Source: Pseudomonadota bacterium
GTDB lineage: Bacteria; Pseudomonadota; Alphaproteobacteria; Micropepsales; Micropepsaceae
Reading direction: 5' to 3'
Length of the DNA stretch: 64,000 bases
NCBI GenBank assembly: GCA_018241025.1
Contig: JAFEEQ010000004.1
Span: 372,001-436,000 of the forward strand
The translations under genes were made by a program, and so were the position numbers. Shown here in pieces: positions 7,658 to 15,723 of the stretch. Each line of letters begins with the position of its first letter. Position 1 is the stretch's first letter. Under the pieces are notes generated by a model that worked only from the letters and a program-made list of their open reading frames with translations, had not been told where the DNA came from and did no database searches.

Positions 7658-9412
7658 ATGCGCGTCATGTCCGTTGTCGCACGTCTTCGTACCGCGCTGG
7701 TGCGTGCCAGGACGTTTCTGCGCAATCGCGATGCCAATGTCGCGATGATGTTCGCGTTGTCGCTCATTCCGGTCACCATCGCCGCCGGTGCGGGCCTCGA
7801 TCTGACGCGTGCCATGATCGTCAAGTCCAATCTCAGCGAAGCGCTCGATGCGGCGGCGTTGTCGGTCGCCAGCACGTCCGGCCTCACCACGGCGCAGATG
7901 CAGACCCAGGCGCAAGCCTATTTCAATGCGAACTACACGGTCTCGTCGAACTACGGCACGCCGGCGACGGTGACTGTCACGCCGGGCACGCAGTCGGTGA
8001 CCGTCTCGACGTCGGTGCCGATGCCGACGACATTGATGGGCGTCGCGGGCATCCACACCGTCGACGTCAGAGCGTCGTCGACCGTCGTCTGGGGTCAGAC
8101 CAAAATCTGGGTCGCGCTCGTGCTCGACAACACCGGTTCGATGTGTCAGTCCGACACCAACCCGAATGCCGGCAGTCCGTGTCCGAATCCCGGATCTGGC
8201 ACCAAGATCGCGTCGCTGCAGTCGGCGAGCCACAATCTCCTGACAATGCTGCAAAACGCGTCTGCCAATGCGGGTGACGTCAAGGTGGCCATTGTCCCGT
8301 TCGTAAAGGACGTGAACATCGGAACATCCAATGCGGGCGCGTCGTGGATCGACTGGACGTCGTGGGATGCCGCGAACGGCACGTGCGATATCTCGAGCAA
8401 GCATAGTCAGTCGAGCTGCACCAGCACAAACGGCACCTGGACCTGGACTGCCGGCACCTGCACAATCTCCAGTCAGACAAGCCAGTCGGGCTGCACAAGT
8501 ACAAAAGGCACCTGGACTGCCGGCAGCTGCAATATCTCCTCGATAACCAGTCAGTCCACCTGTACCTCGACCCGTGGCACATGGAGCCACAGCGCCTGCA
8601 ACATTCCGGGCTACACGACGAGATCCAGCTGCCAGAACGCCTATGGCACCTGGACGGCGGCGTATTGCAGCATTTCGGGGATCACCAGCCAGTACACGTG
8701 CACGAGTACCTATGGCGTTTGGACCTGGACGACGGGCTATTGCAATCTCTCGTCCTATACGACGCAGTCGAGTTGCACTTCCGCGACGGCCGTGTGGCAC
8801 GTCGATCATACCCAGTGGAATGGCTGCATCACGGACCGTGGCAACTCGAGCGGGCCCGACCTGACGAACAACTATGACGTCATGAACACCGTGCCATCGA
8901 CCTCGACGGCGAGCAAATTCCCGGCAGAGCAATACTCCTCCTGTCCGGAGGCCATCATGCCGCTCGGATATGACTGGACCCAGCTGGGTTCCGAGATCGA
9001 CAGCATGGTGGCAAATGGCTCCACCAATCAGACGATCGGACTCATGTGGGGCTGGCACGCACTCAGCCCGAGCGATCCGCTCAATGCCGGATCGCCGCCG
9101 GCCAACACATCGCGCTACATCATCATCCTCAGCGACGGCCTCAATACCCAGGATCGCTGGTACGGCAACGGATCGACCCAGAGCACGTCGGTCGACGATC
9201 GGATGTCGGCGGTCTGCACGAACGCCAAGGCCGACGGCATCATCATTTACGCGATCTTCGTGGACATAGGCGGCACGCAGGGGAATTCGTCCGTGATGCA
9301 GAACTGCGCCACCGACTCCAGCAAGTATTGGGATCTGACCAGCGCCAGCCAGATCAACGGCGTGTTCACGGCCATCGGTCAGCAGATCACCAACCTGCGC
9401 GTCTCCCAGTAG
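7658..9412 (+). CDS. tadG: TadG-like pilus protein: N-terminal pseudopilin-type helix, vWA domain, Cys-repeat insert
   Basis: 584 residues. Residues about 20-45 (NVAMMFALSLIPVTIAAGAG) form the TadG/TadE-type N-terminal membrane helix. A von Willebrand A domain follows, with a MIDAS-like DNTGSM at residues 157-162 and IIILSDGLNTQ near residue 490. Between these (residues 243-380) sits an insert of six short repeats, each holding a Cys pair spaced exactly C-x10-C. After the insert come a conserved HTQWNGCITDRG stretch and the rest of the vWA fold. TadG-type proteins are thought to act at the cell surface in pilus assembly or adhesion. A second ATG lies three codons in; the ribosome-binding site is weak. 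Confidence 0.88.
   Translation: MRVMSVVARLRTALVRARTFLRNRDANVAMMFALSLIPVTIAAGAGLDLTRAMIVKSNLSEALDAAALSVASTSGLTTAQMQTQAQAYFNANYTVSSNYGTPATVTVTPGTQSVTVSTSVPMPTTLMGVAGIHTVDVRASSTVVWGQTKIWVALVLDNTGSMCQSDTNPNAGSPCPNPGSGTKIASLQSASHNLLTMLQNASANAGDVKVAIVPFVKDVNIGTSNAGASWIDWTSWDAANGTCDISSKHSQSSCTSTNGTWTWTAGTCTISSQTSQSGCTSTKGTWTAGSCNISSITSQSTCTSTRGTWSHSACNIPGYTTRSSCQNAYGTWTAAYCSISGITSQYTCTSTYGVWTWTTGYCNLSSYTTQSSCTSATAVWHVDHTQWNGCITDRGNSSGPDLTNNYDVMNTVPSTSTASKFPAEQYSSCPEAIMPLGYDWTQLGSEIDSMVANGSTNQTIGLMWGWHALSPSDPLNAGSPPANTSRYIIILSDGLNTQDRWYGNGSTQSTSVDDRMSAVCTNAKADGIIIYAIFVDIGGTQGNSSVMQNCATDSSKYWDLTSASQINGVFTAIGQQITNLRVSQ
8384..8797 (+). repeat. six tandem Cys-pair repeats inside tadG
   Basis: Six units start at residues 243, 268, 291, 314, 337 and 362, with lengths 25, 23, 23, 23, 25 and about 19 residues. 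The pattern is C-x-I-S-x5-Q-S-x-C-T-S-T-x-G-T-W-T. Cys spacing within a unit is always 11 positions; between units it is 12 or 14, the longer ones carrying an extra W-T. The DNA copies have diverged, so this is an old amplification. Confidence 0.9.
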
Positions 9413-9480
9413 GCGTGGCGCGAGAAACCATCGCGAAAGGATCGCGGGCTTAGGCTCGGCCGGAACCGTCGAGGCAGGTC

Positions 9481-10305
9481 ATGTTTCTTTCCGTTGCCGC
9501 AGATCTCGCCCAGGGGATCAGCCACACCATCGTGCGTCTCCTGCCCTATATGGCGATCATGGCGGTGCTGTTTACCGCGCTCACATGGGTGAGCCCGTGC
9601 AACAAGGGCCGGCCATGGTGGGGCAAACGCGGACTGGTCACGGACCTCTGCTACTTCTTCATCGTTCCGGTATTCAGCCGCTATGCGCGGATCGGGCTTG
9701 CGGTCGCGCTAGCCGCTTTTGTTCTCGGGATAACGACGACCAAGGGGCTTGTCGCCTTCTTCGATCATGGCCATGGGCCATTGTCGCGGCTACCGTTCTG
9801 GGTCCAGTTCGCGATCTACCTCGTCGGCAGCGAGTTCTGCCTCTACTGGTTCCATCGCGCGTTCCATTCGTCCGCCCTGTGGAAGTACCACGCCGTGCAT
9901 CACTCGTCGGAAGACATCGACTGGATTTCCGCTTCGCGCTTTCACCCGGTCAACCTGATCTTCGGCACCATTCTGGTCGATGTGGTCTCGCTGATGTCCG
10001 GCATCACATCGGACATCTTTCTGGTCCTCGCGCCGTTCAACGTGCTGAGTTCCGGCTGGGTTCACGCCAATCTGGATTGGACGCTCGGGCCTTTCAAATA
10101 CGTGCTTGCCGGTCCGGTCTTCCACCGCTGGCACCATGAAAAGCATCACGTCGGCGTGAATTTCGCCGGCACCTTCTCGTTGTTCGACGTGATGTTCGGA
10201 ACGTTCTACATGCCCGAAGGCGTTTTGCCGCAGGAATACGGGATCGATGACGCCGCCATGCCCGAGAGCTTCGGCGGCCAGCTCGTCTATCCGATCGTCA
10301 ACTGA
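9481..10305 (+). CDS. sterol desaturase / fatty acid hydroxylase family membrane protein
   Basis: 274 residues with several transmembrane helices (N-terminal pair up to about residue 85, then a further pair around 105-125 and 155-190). The di-iron histidine clusters of this superfamily are all present: HRAFH (about residue 125), HAVHH (about 138) and HRWHHEKHH (about 217-225). Members oxygenate lipids or carotenoids; the substrate cannot be told from the sequence. It lies between tadG and the rest of the pilus locus without overlapping either, and converges on the next gene with an 8-base gap. Confidence 0.87.
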   Translation: MFLSVAADLAQGISHTIVRLLPYMAIMAVLFTALTWVSPCNKGRPWWGKRGLVTDLCYFFIVPVFSRYARIGLAVALAAFVLGITTTKGLVAFFDHGHGPLSRLPFWVQFAIYLVGSEFCLYWFHRAFHSSALWKYHAVHHSSEDIDWISASRFHPVNLIFGTILVDVVSLMSGITSDIFLVLAPFNVLSSGWVHANLDWTLGPFKYVLAGPVFHRWHHEKHHVGVNFAGTFSLFDVMFGTFYMPEGVLPQEYGIDDAAMPESFGGQLVYPIVN

Positions 10306-10313
10306 AGAAGGGC

Positions 10314-10760
10314 CTACTGCCCGGACTTAGCGCCCATATCGAGATGCTTCACGATATCGCCCATGACGCCGCTGAAGTTCGCGTCACCGGGCTGGGGGGC
10401 CGCCTCGCAGCGACCTGAATTGCAGGCCAGCGTCATCTGCGCAGTGCCCTTGGTCAAGGTCACCGTCGCGGCGCGCGAGCCGGTCACGGCCACCGGAACA
10501 TTCGACACCTGGTGGCCGAGTGCATCGAGCGCGATGATGTTGGTCATGCCGAACGATTTGCCGAGCAGGAAGGCGTGACGCGAGTCGATCATGTTGATGT
10601 CTGCGATAGTCGGATTGCCGACAAACACTGTCGTCACCGGTTTGGTGAAGGTCACTGTGCGGACCTCGTCGAGCGGAACCGAAACGCCGCCCGCGATGGC
10701 GGCCGTGCCGGAAATGGCAAGCACGAAGGCGGCGGCAAGGGCGTAACGCATGGACGTCAT
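10314..10760 (-). CDS. stand-alone CpaC N-domain (pilus assembly N-terminal domain) secreted protein
   Basis: 148 residues. A signal peptide (MRYALAAAFVLAISGTAAIAG) is followed by one domain resembling the N-terminal pilus-assembly domain of the CpaC/RcpA secretin: VSVPLDEVRTV, VFVGNPTIADI, FLLGKSFGMTNIIALDALG align with the corresponding stretch of the cpaC gene in this window. There is no secretin domain. The C-terminal tail has a Cys pair (ACNSGRC). The start at 10760 has GAGGA eight bases upstream; an in-frame ATG at 10751 also has AGGA suitably placed. It probably works in the periplasm with the secretin. Confidence 0.82.
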   Translation of the reverse strand: MTSMRYALAAAFVLAISGTAAIAGGVSVPLDEVRTVTFTKPVTTVFVGNPTIADINMIDSRHAFLLGKSFGMTNIIALDALGHQVSNVPVAVTGSRAATVTLTKGTAQMTLACNSGRCEAAPQPGDANFSGVMGDIVKHLDMGAKSGQ

Positions 10761-10824
10761 CCTGTTCTTCCTCAGACGACGGTAATGCCTGCGCCGTAAA
10801 GGTCCGCTTAACGTCCTGAGCTGC

Positions 10825-12315
10825 TCAGCGCGCGCCGTTGTCCCGAATGTGCACAACTGCGAAGGGACCGCTATAGACGCGATGCCAGCCCGGCAGAGCG
10901 TCGAGTTCGCCGACCATCGGCGACGACGGGCTCAAGATGCTCCAGCGAACCCGATAGCGGCCCAACGCGGCATCGAGTGTCGCCCGGTTGGCGCTCGACA
11001 ACGCCGCGTAACGTCTAAGCGCGGCGTCGCCATAGAGCTCGACGCGGGAATCGATGAATGGGCGCACCCCGGCAAAGATCAGATATCCGCCGAAGCTATA
11101 GTCGTTCAGGACCGGCGTGCTGCGGATGGCGGCAGGTACGCTTTGCAAGGCGGCTATCGGCGCGACGGGGCTATCGCTGCGCGTGAGTGGAAGCGCGAGG
11201 CGAACAGCGGCAAGCACTGACATTGCAATGACGATGCCCGCAAGCGCCAAGCGCCGGTGTTCGAACGGCTGGGTGCGGGCGTCGAAGGCCGCTCCCAACG
11301 GCTCGGCGGCCAGTAGCGGTATCGCGATCGCCGCAACGATTTGATGGCGCTGATGCTGGAGCGCCATGTACACCAGACCCAGAAGCAATATCGTTCGTAT
11401 GGGCGACATCCGAATGCCGCGCGTCAACACGACATAGAGCAGGGCCGCCAGCGCCGCAATCGCGGGCTGAAACTGCGACAGGTCCATTGCCTGCCACTCG
11501 CCGATTCGGGAAAGGCTAGTTGTTCCCATCAGCGACAGCGGAAACAAAATCCCGTCGATGAGATGCGGATTGGCTAGCGCCGCTGCAAGGCTGCCGGCGC
11601 CAAAGAAAAGCCAGCCAACAAGGACGGGCCTCCATTTGGGGCCGCTTTCCATGAGCGCCTCAAGTCCCAGCGCGCCTGCCAGACCCAATCCGAGGAGAAA
11701 GCTCCCGTGAATATTGACCCATAGAGCCATTACCGGCAGCAGCCAATATGACGGCGCCGTGTTCCGGCTGCGCGCATCGACCAGTCCTGCGATCCAAATT
11801 GCCAGCAGCGGCAACGCGAGCAGATGCGGGCGGGCCAGCAGGCTCCACGACATGCTGGCGAGCGCCAGGATTGTCGACACCGCCTGCGCGGTCGGCGGGA
11901 GCCAGCGGCCGAGCGACCACGACAGAACGCCGGCGGCGATCGCCGCCGCGGCCGCAAACAGCAGGAGCAATCCGCTCCAGCCGCCGGCGCCGAAGCTGAA
12001 TGCCATCAGAATCTCGGCGAGCCATTCATGGGCGCTCCAGGGCGCGCCGGCTGCGGTGTATGAAAACGGGTCTGTGAACAGGATCGCGTGATCCGCGATC
12101 ATCCGTTGTCCAGCCGCGATATGCATGAACGTGTCGCCGTCGTTCAGCACTTGCTGGGCGAAGGCGGTAACGGCAAATGCGAACAGTGCCGCCAGAAACG
12201 CGACGACCGCTCGCATATCGGATGGAAACAATTGCGTCACAAGGCGCTCCGGACAGCACATCTTCGATAGCGCAAAGCGGTGACGGAAAGATTGATCTGC
12301 GAGGGAACTTCGCAT
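10825..12315 (-). CDS. polytopic membrane protein, possible GT-C-like enzyme
   Basis: 496 residues with roughly ten hydrophobic helices and a soluble C-terminal domain of about 110 residues. The first periplasmic loop has NDGDTFMHIAAGQRM and APWSAHEWLAEI, an Asp/His-rich pattern like the first loop of GT-C-fold glycosyltransferases and related uncharacterised membrane proteins; this link is inference only. The C-terminal part has NDYSFGGYLIF and FIDSRVELYG. Four starts are possible: 12315 (GAGG upstream), an ATG at 12261, a GTG at 12240 (GGAG six bases upstream) and an ATG at 12216 just before the first helix. It lies within the pilus locus, upstream of flp and facing away from it. Confidence 0.7.
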   Translation of the reverse strand: MRSSLADQSFRHRFALSKMCCPERLVTQLFPSDMRAVVAFLAALFAFAVTAFAQQVLNDGDTFMHIAAGQRMIADHAILFTDPFSYTAAGAPWSAHEWLAEILMAFSFGAGGWSGLLLLFAAAAAIAAGVLSWSLGRWLPPTAQAVSTILALASMSWSLLARPHLLALPLLAIWIAGLVDARSRNTAPSYWLLPVMALWVNIHGSFLLGLGLAGALGLEALMESGPKWRPVLVGWLFFGAGSLAAALANPHLIDGILFPLSLMGTTSLSRIGEWQAMDLSQFQPAIAALAALLYVVLTRGIRMSPIRTILLLGLVYMALQHQRHQIVAAIAIPLLAAEPLGAAFDARTQPFEHRRLALAGIVIAMSVLAAVRLALPLTRSDSPVAPIAALQSVPAAIRSTPVLNDYSFGGYLIFAGVRPFIDSRVELYGDAALRRYAALSSANRATLDAALGRYRVRWSILSPSSPMVGELDALPGWHRVYSGPFAVVHIRDNGAR

Positions 12316-12450
12316 CGCCGCCCTCGACGCAATAGCGAGCCAATTTGCGGGCCATGCTTAACAGGCGGCAAACATTTACCTTAGCCGATGCGAACCGTGC
12401 CTCAATTCGTTTCACGGCGGCACACAATGCTCCACGCTCGGCATTGCGAT

Positions 12451-12465
12451 TTAAGCGGCCATTAA
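12451..12465 (+). promoter_or_regulatory. CtrA-type box TTAA-N7-TTAA upstream of flp
   Basis: TTAAGCGGCCATTAA: two TTAA tetramers with exactly seven bases between, the full consensus for the alphaproteobacterial response regulator CtrA. It lies 92 bases before the flp pilin start, in the 242-base gap after the membrane-protein gene. pilA is CtrA-activated in Caulobacter, so the placement makes sense. Confidence 0.6.
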
Positions 12466-12557
12466 GCGACATCGCCTAGTCTCATCATGTCCAGGTTGGT
12501 CTCTCGAGAAATGATGCCGGCCGGACGTCCTAGGGTGTCACTATTGTGGAGGCTTAC

Positions 12558-12722
12558 ATGAACAACCTTATCGCTCGCTTCGTCCGCGACGAATCCGGCG
12601 CGACTGCCATTGAATATGGTCTGATCGCCGCTCTGATCGCCGTCGTCGTTATCGGCGCCGTTCAGGCCGTCGGTACCGGCCTGTCGACGACCTTCAACAC
12701 GGTCGCGGGCAGCGTCAAGTAA
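12558..12722 (+). CDS. flp: Flp/PilA-family major pilin
   Basis: 54-residue pilin precursor, the main subunit of the Tad pilus. The short leader ends in DESG, then ATAIEYGLIAALIAVVVIG, the Flp motif with the processing site after Gly14, Glu and Tyr at positions 5 and 6 of the mature chain, and one hydrophobic helix. Mature length would be about 40 residues. The start has GGAGG six bases upstream, among the best ribosome-binding sites in the window, fitting high expression. It is the first gene of the rightward pilus operon, and the CpaA peptidase that should process it is next. Confidence 0.95.
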   Translation: MNNLIARFVRDESGATAIEYGLIAALIAVVVIGAVQAVGTGLSTTFNTVAGSVK

Positions 12723-12749
12723 CGTTCGCTATTGCGGACGTCCGTGCGC

Positions 12750-12773
12750 GGCCGCCTCGCTTGCGGGGCGGCC
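12750..12773 (+). terminator. GC-rich hairpin between flp and cpaA (attenuator candidate)
   Basis: Inverted repeat GGCCGCC / GGCGGCC with a ten-base loop, 28 bases after the flp stop. There is no U-run, so it is more likely to attenuate transcription or protect the pilin mRNA 3' end than to terminate fully. It would let the pilin be made in excess of the assembly proteins. Confidence 0.4.
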
Positions 12774-12797
12774 GTTCGCGCTTCCAGAGGACCGGGA

Positions 12798-13310
12798 ATG
12801 TCGGTGGCTGAACTCATCGTCTGGGTCGTATTCCCCCTGCTGCTCGCATCGGCGGCGGGCTGGGATATCGCGAGCTTCACGATTCCCAATCATCTCCAGG
12901 TCGCGCTCATAATCGCGTTCTGCGTATTCATCGTCGCTTCGGGCATGACGCCTGCGGCCATCGGCGGTCACCTGCTTGCAGGCTTTGTCGGGCTTGCGAT
13001 CGGCTTCACGTTGTTCGCGCTCGGCTATATCGGCGGCGGCGATGCGAAGCTCTTCGCCTGCGTGGTGCTTTGGCTCGGCTTTGCAAATCTGCTCGACTAT
13101 GCCGTGGTGGCGTCGGTCTTCGGCGGCATGCTGACGGTGACGATCATCGGCATGCGTCACCTTCCTTTGCCAGCGTCGCTTGCGGGGAGGGCATGGATCC
13201 AGCGGCTGCACGATACGCGCGGCGGAATACCTTACGGCGTGGCGCTCGCCGCCGGCGCCTTCGCAATTCTTCCGCAGACGGAGATTTTCCATTTCGCGGC
13301 AACCATCTAG
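12798..13310 (+). CDS. cpaA: prepilin peptidase CpaA/TadV
   Basis: 170-residue A24-family aspartic protease of the inner membrane that cleaves the leader of Flp prepilin and the pseudopilins. Several transmembrane helices are visible. The first catalytic Asp lies in SAAGWDIASFTIPN (about residue 22) and the second in the GxGD-type YIGGGDAKL (about residue 78). It lacks the N-terminal cytoplasmic methylation domain of PilD, as is usual for CpaA. The start at 12798 is chosen over an upstream in-frame start because AGAGGA lies just before it and the hydrophobic N-terminus begins here. Confidence 0.93.
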   Translation: MSVAELIVWVVFPLLLASAAGWDIASFTIPNHLQVALIIAFCVFIVASGMTPAAIGGHLLAGFVGLAIGFTLFALGYIGGGDAKLFACVVLWLGFANLLDYAVVASVFGGMLTVTIIGMRHLPLPASLAGRAWIQRLHDTRGGIPYGVALAAGAFAILPQTEIFHFAATI

Positions 13311-13359
13311 CAACGCAGTTGGTCGCGATACGCGCATGGTTCATTTCCACAGCATTTTG

Positions 13360-13374
13360 TTAAGCAAATTCTAA
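13360..13374 (+). promoter_or_regulatory. near-consensus CtrA-like site upstream of cpaB
   Basis: TTAA-N7-CTAA, one mismatch from the full CtrA box, 41 bases before the cpaB start in the only sizeable gap of the cpa operon (104 bases). It may mark a second, internal promoter. Confidence 0.35.
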
Positions 13375-13414
13375 AGGGTTCCGTGGTCGGATCGCACCCA
13401 AAGGAGCGGGTCCC

Positions 13415-14218
13415 ATGAACATGCCGCGTATGCTTGTCCTTGGCTTGGCAGTCGTCGCAGCCGGCGTCGCCGCGCTGCTTGCGCGCGGTCTCATGGGCGG
13501 CGGCACGCCGCACGCGGACGCGAACACCGCGCCCCAGCCCGCAATCGCAGTCGAGCAGGTGCTGGTTGCCTCTTCGGCGCTTCAGCCGGGTCAGCCGCTC
13601 AATCCGACGATGGTGCATTGGCAAAAGTGGCCGAAGGCCGACGTCGACTCGTCTTTCATCACGCAGGACCAGGCTCCGGATCTGACGGCGGCCCTTTCGG
13701 GCACGGTTGTTCGGGCGCCCATGGTCGAGGGCGAACCCCTCACGACATCGAAGTTCGTCCATTCTGACGCCGCCGGCTTTCTTGCGGCGACGCTTGGCCC
13801 GGGCAAGCGCGCGATGTCGATTCCGATCACCACCGAATCCGGCGCAGGCGGCTTCATCCTGCCGAACGACCGCGTCGATATCATGATGACGGAGCAGATA
13901 TCCGACAATCCGCGCCGCTTCCGCGCAATCGTCGTCCTCACCGATATTCGCGTACTGGCCATGGACCAGACCTTCAAGCAGGACAAGGACCAGAAAGTCG
14001 TTCTGGCCAAGACGGCGACGCTCGAACTCACGCCCGAGCAGGCGCGTATCGTCGTCAAGGCGCAGGCGGCAGGTCCTCTTTCCCTCTCGCTGCGCGCGCT
14101 CGGCGACACTTCGAATTCCGGTCCGGTCGCGACGAATGACGACGCACCCTCCGGCAGTGGCGTAACCGTAATCCGCTTCGGCGTCGTGCCCACGGGCGCG
14201 AATGGAAGGAGAGATTAG
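13415..14218 (+). CDS. cpaB: Flp pilus assembly protein CpaB/RcpC
   Basis: 267 residues. An N-terminal membrane anchor (MLVLGLAVVAAGVAALLARGL) is followed by an SAF-type domain (EQVLVASSALQPGQPL, about residues 48-110) and the RcpC/CpaB domain (RAMSIPITTESGAGGFILPN, DRVDIMMT, LELTPEQARIVVKAQ). CpaB lies in the periplasm and is thought to link the secretin to peptidoglycan or the inner-membrane platform. A good AAGGAG lies upstream of the start, and it is four bases ahead of cpaC. Confidence 0.93.
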   Translation: MNMPRMLVLGLAVVAAGVAALLARGLMGGGTPHADANTAPQPAIAVEQVLVASSALQPGQPLNPTMVHWQKWPKADVDSSFITQDQAPDLTAALSGTVVRAPMVEGEPLTTSKFVHSDAAGFLAATLGPGKRAMSIPITTESGAGGFILPNDRVDIMMTEQISDNPRRFRAIVVLTDIRVLAMDQTFKQDKDQKVVLAKTATLELTPEQARIVVKAQAAGPLSLSLRALGDTSNSGPVATNDDAPSGSGVTVIRFGVVPTGANGRRD

Positions 14219-14221
14219 GCC

Positions 14222-15712
14222 ATGCGTAGGCTCCTCATCGGCCTTGCTCTGATGGCGCTTGGCGCGCTTTCCGGAAGCACCGCCGCCGCCCCGGCCCCCG
14301 ACGCTTCTGCGCGCGTCATCAAGATTTCCGCCAAGGGCGGCCCCGTTACGGAGCGTCTGACGCTGCCCTTGAACAAGGCGGCCGTGGTGCAGCTCGACAC
14401 CGACGCCCGCGACGTCCTGGTATCCAGCCCGGACATCGTCGACGCGGTCGTGCGCACGCCGCGGCGTATCTTCCTGCTCGCGCTCAAGACCGGCCAAACG
14501 AATGCCTTCTTCTTCGACGGCGCGGGCCATCAGATCGCCTCGATCGACATCCGCGTCGAGAAGGACGTTACCGATCTTTCGGCCATGATCCGCGCTGCGA
14601 TGCCGGGCTCGAACGTCAAGGTGTCGGCGCTGAACGACAACGTCGTTCTCTCGGGTACGGTCACCAGCGCGCAGGAATCGGCCCGCGCCCAGGACATGGC
14701 AGCACGTTTCGCGGGCGACCCCACAAAAGTGGTCAACATGCTTCGCGTGCCGGGCAGCGAGCAGGTCATGATCCGCGTCCGCATCGCCGAAATGCAGCGC
14801 AATGTCGCCAAGCAATTCGGCATCGACCTCGCCAGCGCGGCGGTCGTCGGCGGCGTGCCGATCGTGGCCTCTTCGGCACCGCAATTCGCGCTTCTCGGCC
14901 GCGCACTGAACGATCTGACGGGCGCGGGCGCTGGCATGGTGTGCGACGCAAATGCCGGCAGCACGGTGCTCAACCCGCTCACGGTCTACAATTCCGGCGG
15001 TCAATGCTCGGTTTCGCCAAACAATCTCCAGGGCACGCTTAAGGCGCTCGAGCAGGTCGGTCTTGTGCATACATTGGCCGAACCGAACCTCACGGCCGTT
15101 TCCGGCGAAACCGCCAAATTCCTTGCCGGCGGCGAATTCCCGGTGCCGGTTTCGCGCGACCGCGACGGCAACGTCACCGTCGAGTTCAAGCCATTCGGCG
15201 TTGGCCTTTCATTCACACCCGTCGTGCTGAGCGCTGGACGCATTTCGCTGCAAGTCTCGACCGAGGTCAGCGAACTGACGAACACCGGCGCCTTCACGCT
15301 CCAGGGTTCCGGCGGTGTCGCCGGCCTGACCATTCCTGCCCTTTCGGTTCGCCGCACCTCGACCACCGTCGAAGTGCCGTCTGGCGGCTCTTTCGCCATC
15401 GCCGGTTTGATGCAGCACACCTCCAAGCAGGTGCTCGAGGCGTTACCGGGCGTAAAGGATATGCCGATCCTCGGTGCGCTGTTCCGCAGCCGCGACTATC
15501 AGAACAACGAGAGCGAGCTGGTGGTCATCATCAGTGCCTACCTCGTGACGCCGACGACGGCGGCGAACCTCGCCGCGCCTACCGACGGTTTCGTCTCGCC
15601 GACCGATCCGGAAACCATCCTTTTGGGCCGCCTCAACGCGGTCAATGACAAGCCGGGTACACCCGGCGCCAAGCCTAACGCCGCCGCGGCGTCGGGCTTC
15701 ATCGTGCAGTAG
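14222..15712 (+). CDS. cpaC: Tad pilus secretin CpaC/RcpA
   Basis: 496 residues, exported (signal peptide in the first 25 residues). Order: pilus-assembly N-domain (LTLPLNKAAVVQL, about 42-110), a BON-like region (VKVSALNDNVVLSGTV), and the type II/III secretin domain from about residue 180 to 450, with GETAKFLAGGEFPVPV, the SVRRTSTTVEVPSGGSFAIAG stretch (shown by its core TTVEVPSGGSFAIAG) and the closing ESELVVIISAYLVTP. It forms the outer-membrane channel through which the Flp pilus passes. Tightly spaced with cpaB and cpaD. Confidence 0.95.
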   Translation: MRRLLIGLALMALGALSGSTAAAPAPDASARVIKISAKGGPVTERLTLPLNKAAVVQLDTDARDVLVSSPDIVDAVVRTPRRIFLLALKTGQTNAFFFDGAGHQIASIDIRVEKDVTDLSAMIRAAMPGSNVKVSALNDNVVLSGTVTSAQESARAQDMAARFAGDPTKVVNMLRVPGSEQVMIRVRIAEMQRNVAKQFGIDLASAAVVGGVPIVASSAPQFALLGRALNDLTGAGAGMVCDANAGSTVLNPLTVYNSGGQCSVSPNNLQGTLKALEQVGLVHTLAEPNLTAVSGETAKFLAGGEFPVPVSRDRDGNVTVEFKPFGVGLSFTPVVLSAGRISLQVSTEVSELTNTGAFTLQGSGGVAGLTIPALSVRRTSTTVEVPSGGSFAIAGLMQHTSKQVLEALPGVKDMPILGALFRSRDYQNNESELVVIISAYLVTPTTAANLAAPTDGFVSPTDPETILLGRLNAVNDKPGTPGAKPNAAAASGFIVQ

Positions 15713-15723
15713 GGGTTCGCACC

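Noticed and set aside
8384..8797. Possible CRISPR-like repeat array
   Set aside because: The repeats are in frame, diverged at DNA level and code for a regular protein motif; there are no constant repeats with unique spacers.
12026..12472. Minus-strand ORF continuing the membrane-protein gene upstream over the flp promoter region
   Set aside because: It is in a different frame with no hydrophobic or conserved features, and covers the intergenic region with the CtrA box.
13307..15070. Long minus-strand ORF opposite cpaB and cpaC
   Set aside because: It reads as Arg/His/Asp-rich low-information sequence with no family pattern, while the plus strand holds two clear pilus genes. Long antisense ORFs are common in GC-rich DNA.
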